DNA of 9,437 bases from positions 2,133,605 to 2,143,041 of the forward strand of contig CP070641.1 of the NCBI GenBank assembly GCA_020354085.1, read 5' to 3'. Made by a program: the position numbers and the translations under genes. Shown in pieces: positions 6,287-9,437 of this stretch. Each line of letters starts with the position of its first letter. Position 1 is the first letter of the stretch. Under the pieces are notes generated by a model, which worked only from the letters and a program-made list of their open reading frames with translations, had not been told where the DNA came from and searched no databases. This stretch comes from Pseudomonadota bacterium. GTDB taxonomy: Bacteria > Pseudomonadota > Gammaproteobacteria > Acidiferrobacterales > Sulfurifustaceae.

Positions 6287-6799
6287 ATGCATCCCACGAC
6301 TTCTCGTCGGCGCGTCGTTCGCACGCTTGCTTTGACTGTCGCGCTCGTTTCAACGCTCACCCTGACGGTGCGGGCCGCGCCGGCGCCGGAACTTAAGTTC
6401 ACCACGGCCAATGGACCGTTGGCGCTCGAGTCGCTGCGCGGTAAGGTGGTTTACCTGGACTACTGGGCTTCTTGGTGTGTGCCGTGCCGCCACTCGTTTC
6501 CCTGGATGAACGAGATGCAGGCGCGTTTCGGCGACCAGGGCCTGGTGGTGCTCGCCGTGAACGTCGACGCGGATCGGGCCGAGGCGCAGAAGTTCCTGGC
6601 AGCCCAACTCGCCAAGTTCACCGTCGCCTTCGATCCAAACGGCGATACCGCACGCACCATGCAACTCAAGGGCATGCCCACTTCGTTTCTGATCGACCGC
6701 AACGGTAATATCGTCTCTTCGCACGTTGGCTTTCGCGAGACTGACCGTCAGCCACGCGAAGCCGAGATCCGCGCGTTACTCGCCTCCAAATCTAAATAG
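6287..6799 (+). CDS. TlpA-family thioredoxin-like protein, exported
   Basis: The 170-residue product has an Arg-rich N-terminus and a hydrophobic signal segment ending in VRA about residue 30, so it should act in the periplasm. The thioredoxin fold is complete: an LRGKVVYLDYWASWCVPC stretch places the active-site Cys64-Val-Pro-Cys67, LVVLAVNVDAD is the central strand, and GMPTSFLID carries the cis-Pro at 131. The WCVPC motif and the alkyl hydroperoxide reductase/redoxin-like beginning match the TlpA/ResA type, which usually reduce specific exported thiols. I chose ATG 6287, with GGAG at 6272-6275, over an upstream TTG at 6254. The downstream lipoprotein has a CxC pair in its tail and the mature barrel has no Cys, so that CxC is a plausible substrate. 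This pairing is inference. Confidence 0.9.
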   Translation: MHPTTSRRRVVRTLALTVALVSTLTLTVRAAPAPELKFTTANGPLALESLRGKVVYLDYWASWCVPCRHSFPWMNEMQARFGDQGLVVLAVNVDADRAEAQKFLAAQLAKFTVAFDPNGDTARTMQLKGMPTSFLIDRNGNIVSSHVGFRETDRQPREAEIRALLASKSK

Positions 6800-6815
6800 C
6801 CTCCGGGAGTCCAAC

Positions 6816-7034
6816 ATGCGTCGCTTGATGTTGACGATTGGCGTGCTTGCCTGCGCGCTTAGTGGTTGCGCGTTTGATCGTGTGCAACCTTGGGAGCGTG
6901 ACGTTCTGGCGCGCAAGTCGATGCAGCTCGACGCCTATCCGCTGGATAGCTTTCTCGACGATCACGTCTACTTCAGCAAGGAAGGCGCGCACGGCGGACG
7001 CGGCGTCGGCGGTGGAGGTTGCGGGTGCAACTGA
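6816..7034 (+). CDS. DUF4266 small lipoprotein with C-terminal Gly-rich CGCN tail
   Basis: This is a 72-residue lipoprotein. The signal peptide ends in LSGC, giving lipid-modified Cys18. The mature part is only 55 residues: a VQPWERDVLARKSMQLD block, an LDDHVYFSKEGA block, and a tail (residues 60-72) of nearly only Gly ending Cys69-Gly-Cys71-Asn72. The PWER, YFSKE and terminal GGxGGGGCGCN blocks match what I recall of DUF4266. ATG 6816 has GGGAG at 6805-6809, 6 bases upstream. The tail's two Cys in a flexible Gly context could bind metal, form a vicinal-type disulfide, or be chemically modified; no modification enzyme apart from ApbE is visible in the window. It stands 16 bases after the thioredoxin gene and overlaps the next gene by 10 bases. 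The function is unknown. Confidence 0.88.
   Translation: MRRLMLTIGVLACALSGCAFDRVQPWERDVLARKSMQLDAYPLDSFLDDHVYFSKEGAHGGRGVGGGGCGCN
7014..7018 (+). promoter_or_regulatory. Shine-Dalgarno GGAGG embedded in the Gly codons of the DUF4266 tail
   Basis: GGAGG ends 6 bases before GTG 7025, ideal spacing, and is made from the glycine codons near the end of the DUF4266 gene. It leaves no spacer to TTG 7019, so it argues for GTG 7025 as the start of the DUF3570 gene. Confidence 0.65.
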
Positions 7035-8287
7035 AGCCAAAACAAACGCCGTCTATTCGCCAGGCGTTGACCGTGGCGGCGTGCACGCTGCTCTCGGCGC
7101 CGGCCGTCCGTGCCCAGGGTACATGGGAGCTGGACTCGTCCTTGCTGTTCTACTCCGAGCAGGATCGTGTCCGAGCGATCGAACCGGTCGTGCGTTTGAA
7201 GAAGCAGATTTCCGAGGATGAGCATTTCGCGCTGCAATTCGTCGCGGACTCGCTGACCGGCGCCTCGCCGAGCGGCGCGGTGCCGACGACCACGCCGCAG
7301 ACGTTTACCTCTCCTTCCGGCAACAGTACATACAACACGCCGGCTAACGAGATTCCTCTTGACCCCTCGTTTCACGATACGCGTGGCGCCATTTCATTTG
7401 ATTGGGGACGGCCCCTGTCGCGTGAAAGTCGCGTGGTTTACCAAGGGCATGTTTCGAAGGAGTTCGATTATTTGTCCACTGGCGTAGGCGCTACCCTCTC
7501 CTGGGACTTCAATCAGCGCAACACGACGCTCGCCGCTGGCGCGTCCATTGGCTACGACCAGGTGAATCCCGTCGGTGGCGCGCCGGTCGGGCTCGCACCG
7601 ATGCCGACGTTTCCGACGGTCAAGGCCACGAGCGGCGACAGCGATACCAAGCAGTTGGCGGATCTGCTGCTTGGTGTGACGCAGATCATCAGTCGAACGA
7701 CGCTGATGCAGCTTAACTACACCTACGGTAAGGAAAGCGGCTACCTGACCGATCCGTACAAACTCGTGAGCGTGGTGGACGCCGGTGGAAATCCGGTCGA
7801 AACCCTGTACGAGAAACGCCCCGACACTCGCGCGCGCAATGCGTTGTACTGGCGAACGCTGTCAGCCTTCGGCAAGGACAGGCTCGACTTTTCGTATCGC
7901 TACTACTGGGACGACTGGGGATTGCGCGCCCACACCGCAGACTTGCGCTACCGTTTCGAGTTTGGCGGCGGGCATTACCTGGAACCGCAGCTGCGCTACT
8001 CGCTGCAAAGCCAGGCCGCGGACTTCTACCGGCCGTTCCTGCGCCAAGGCGAATCGCCGCAGTACGCAAGCGCGGACTATCGACTGTCGGAGATGACGAC
8101 CAGCACTATCGGTCTTAAATACGGCGTGGCGACCCGCCGGGACGGCGAATTTGCCGTGCGCGTCGGCTATATGCTCCAGACCGGCGAGGACCATCCCGCC
8201 AACGCCCCCGGCCAGCTCGCCAATCAAGACCTCTTTCCCGACACCAAGGCGTTGCTCTTCCAGGTAAACTACTCGCTCAAGTTCTGA
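7025..8287 (+). CDS. DUF3570 family outer-membrane beta-barrel protein
   Basis: Numbered from GTG 7025, the 420-residue product has a signal peptide (cleavage probably after VRA near 30), a barrel of many amphipathic strands, and the terminal Phe after YSLK. A Thr/Pro-rich stretch (about residues 79-120, including VPTTTPQTFTSPSG and a later PLDPSFHDTRGA) is the part I recognise from DUF3570. At residues 75-81 the sequence Asp-Ser-Leu-Thr-Gly-Ala-Ser fits Dxx(S/T)GA(T/S), the consensus around residues flavinylated by ApbE in NqrC/RnfG-type proteins; Ser81 would be the acceptor. In simple strand counting this sits at the end of the third strand, facing the long loop. The mature protein has no cysteine. 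The start overlaps the DUF4266 gene by 10 bases, which suggests coupled translation, and ApbE follows after 20 bases. The flavin role is inference. Confidence 0.86.
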   Translation: MQLKPKQTPSIRQALTVAACTLLSAPAVRAQGTWELDSSLLFYSEQDRVRAIEPVVRLKKQISEDEHFALQFVADSLTGASPSGAVPTTTPQTFTSPSGNSTYNTPANEIPLDPSFHDTRGAISFDWGRPLSRESRVVYQGHVSKEFDYLSTGVGATLSWDFNQRNTTLAAGASIGYDQVNPVGGAPVGLAPMPTFPTVKATSGDSDTKQLADLLLGVTQIISRTTLMQLNYTYGKESGYLTDPYKLVSVVDAGGNPVETLYEKRPDTRARNALYWRTLSAFGKDRLDFSYRYYWDDWGLRAHTADLRYRFEFGGGHYLEPQLRYSLQSQAADFYRPFLRQGESPQYASADYRLSEMTTSTIGLKYGVATRRDGEFAVRVGYMLQTGEDHPANAPGQLANQDLFPDTKALLFQVNYSLKF

Positions 8288-8307
8288 GGCACTACCCCCG
8301 ACCTGGG

Positions 8308-9204
8308 ATGACAGAGCTGCGTGTTGAGCGCGTTGCCGACTACTGGGTGGCGCGTTTTCAGGCCATGGCGAGTCCGTGCGAGGTGTTGGTCGATACCGAC
8401 GACCCAACCGTCGCCCGGCGCGTTGGCGCGATCGCGTATTCCGAGGCGCTGCGCGTCGAGCGGAAATTCAGCCGTTACCGCGCCGACGGCGTAGTCGCAC
8501 AAATCAACGCCGCTAACGGTGCGACCGTAGAAGTCGACGAGGAAACGGCGGCGCTGCTCAATTACGCCGACGCCTGCTATCGCATGAGCGACGGCCGCTT
8601 CGATGTTACCTCCGGAATCCTGCGCCGCGTGTGGCGCTTCGACGGTAGCGCGCGTGTGCCAGAATCGCAGGCGGTGCAGGCCCTCATGCCCTTAATCGGG
8701 TGGGGGCGAGTGTCTTGGCAAAACCCGCGGCTTACGCTGCTACCCGGCATGGAAATTGACTTAGGCGGAATCGGCAAGGAGTACGCGGTGGATCGCGCCG
8801 TCGGGCTGATTCGCGCGGAATCCCCGGCGAGTGTGCTCGTCAATTTCGGCGGTGACTTAGTATCGAGCGGAGCGCGCCGTGATGGTCGCGCCTGGCAGAT
8901 CGGCATCGAGAACCCGGCACAGCTCGCGAACGCGAACGCGAGCCGCGGCGGCTTCGAACTGACACGCGGCGCGGCCGCCACGAGCGGCGATACACGTCGG
9001 TATCTATTAAAGGATGGACAGCGCTACCCGCATATCCTCGACGCGCGCACCGGGTGGCCGGTCGAGGGAGCACCGAAGTCCATCACTGTGCTGGCGCCGA
9101 CCTGCATCGAAGCAGGGACGTTGGCGACGCTGGCGATGCTCCAGGGCGTGCAGGCCGAAAGTTTTCTTGACACGCAGGGCGTGAAGTATTGGTGCCTGCG
9201 TTGA
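8308..9204 (+). CDS. ApbE-family FAD:protein FMN transferase, no visible signal peptide
   Basis: ApbE enzymes move FMN from FAD onto a Thr or Ser of a target protein. Family blocks are in order over 298 residues: FQAMASPCE (17-25), KFSRYRADG (53-61), FDVTSG (98-103), MEIDLGGIGKEYAVDRA (148-164), VLVNFGGDL (176-184), AAATSGDTRRY (222-232), YPHILDARTG (240-249) and APTCIEAGTLAT (263-274). In canonical enzymes the last block reads ADALAT, whose Asp and Thr help bind Mg; here Gly270 replaces the Asp while Thr274 remains. Unlike typical periplasmic ApbE lipoproteins, the protein starts without a hydrophobic leader, and no upstream in-frame start precedes ATG 8308. It therefore may work in the cytoplasm. 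The ribosome-binding site is weak. The adjacent DUF3570 barrel is the obvious candidate target. Confidence 0.9.
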   Translation: MTELRVERVADYWVARFQAMASPCEVLVDTDDPTVARRVGAIAYSEALRVERKFSRYRADGVVAQINAANGATVEVDEETAALLNYADACYRMSDGRFDVTSGILRRVWRFDGSARVPESQAVQALMPLIGWGRVSWQNPRLTLLPGMEIDLGGIGKEYAVDRAVGLIRAESPASVLVNFGGDLVSSGARRDGRAWQIGIENPAQLANANASRGGFELTRGAAATSGDTRRYLLKDGQRYPHILDARTGWPVEGAPKSITVLAPTCIEAGTLATLAMLQGVQAESFLDTQGVKYWCLR

Positions 9205-9231
9205 ACGCAATGCCGGCGTACCGTCCGTTGC

Positions 9232-9437
9232 TTAACAGATACGGGGCAGCGGATCGTCTTCGAGCTCTTCCAAGAGGCGTTCGCCACCAAGCTCAGTCTC
9301 CAGAACGACGTGTGGTTTGGAGTTTTCGATCTTCCCGATGACCGCAGCAAGCCGGCCTTGCGGTAATCCACGCCAAATAGTGAGCGCCTTGTTAGCCTGT
9401 TCCTGTGCCACCACGGCAACGACACGACCTTCGCAGG
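9232..9437 (-). CDS. hypE: Hydrogenase maturation protein HypE, C-terminal end (rest outside window)
   Basis: On the minus strand a frame is open from the right edge to a TAA at 9234-9232. It gives 67 residues of the HypE C-terminal domain: a CEGRVVAVV strand, a QEQANKALTIW helix, an AAVIGKIE strand-turn, a VVLETELGGERLLEEL segment, and the hallmark ending LPRIC. HypE is an ATP-dependent dehydratase of the PurM/AIR synthase fold. Its C-terminal Cys is carbamoylated by HypF and converted to a thiocyanate, supplying CN ligands for the Fe centre of [NiFe]-hydrogenases. The final Cys is present here, so the enzyme is probably functional. It runs towards the ApbE gene, with 27 bases between the stop codons, and I see no clear terminator there. 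Other hyp and hydrogenase genes should lie beyond the right edge. Confidence 0.92.
   Translation of the reverse strand, partial: CEGRVVAVVAQEQANKALTIWRGLPQGRLAAVIGKIENSKPHVVLETELGGERLLEELEDDPLPRIC

Noticed and set aside
7019..7024. TTG 7019 as start of the DUF3570 gene
   Set aside because: GGAGG ends directly against it with no spacer, while GTG 7025 has the ideal 6-base spacing.
9205..9231. Bidirectional terminator between the ApbE gene and hypE
   Set aside because: The 27-base gap has no perfect stem or T/A-tract that would support one.

Overview
The window looks like chromosomal DNA of a GC-rich Gram-negative bacterium, most likely a beta- or gammaproteobacterium. It encodes three predicted outer-membrane beta-barrels ending in Phe, two lipoproteins, a periplasmic TlpA-type thioredoxin and the end of the hydrogenase maturation gene hypE. 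A perfect FNR/ANR-type box adds to the impression of an organism that lives with low oxygen at least part of the time. I see no transposase, integrase, phage gene, tRNA, rRNA or CRISPR array. All complete genes lie on the + strand; only hypE, at the right edge, is on the - strand.

Layout. (1) 3-431: the 3' end of an amidohydrolase-family gene. (2) 659-3700: a tight run of four genes, namely a lipoprotein endonuclease/exonuclease/phosphatase (EEP) fold hydrolase, a small DUF5329-like periplasmic protein, an outer-membrane barrel and a two-helix membrane protein with a PH-like C-terminal domain. (3) 3740-6036: an FNR-type site and fitting -10 element, then an outer-membrane barrel with a Met/His-rich mature N-terminus, a YhbS-like GNAT acetyltransferase, a DUF423 membrane protein and an unrecognised three-helix membrane protein; a short hairpin lies over the last stop codon. 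(4) 6037-6286: a non-coding stretch with repeated TGCCTTAA elements, one inside a perfect 12-bp palindrome. (5) 6287-9204: a compact four-gene unit, TlpA-like thioredoxin, DUF4266 lipoprotein, DUF3570 outer-membrane barrel and ApbE-family FAD:protein FMN transferase. (6) 9232-9437: the convergent hypE C-terminus.

The part most worth attention is unit 5. A flavin transferase sits in one operon with a barrel that carries a sequence matching the known ApbE target consensus (Asp-Ser-Leu-Thr-Gly-Ala-Ser). A 72-residue lipoprotein ends in a striking Gly-rich tail with Cys-Gly-Cys-Asn, and a thioredoxin is encoded just ahead of it. The mature barrel has no cysteine, so the lipoprotein's CxC is the only thiol pair among the exported proteins other than the thioredoxin's own. 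My inference is an envelope redox or cofactor system in which ApbE may flavinylate the barrel and the thioredoxin may keep the CxC pair reduced. The domain identities are from memory of the families; the joint function is not something the sequence proves.
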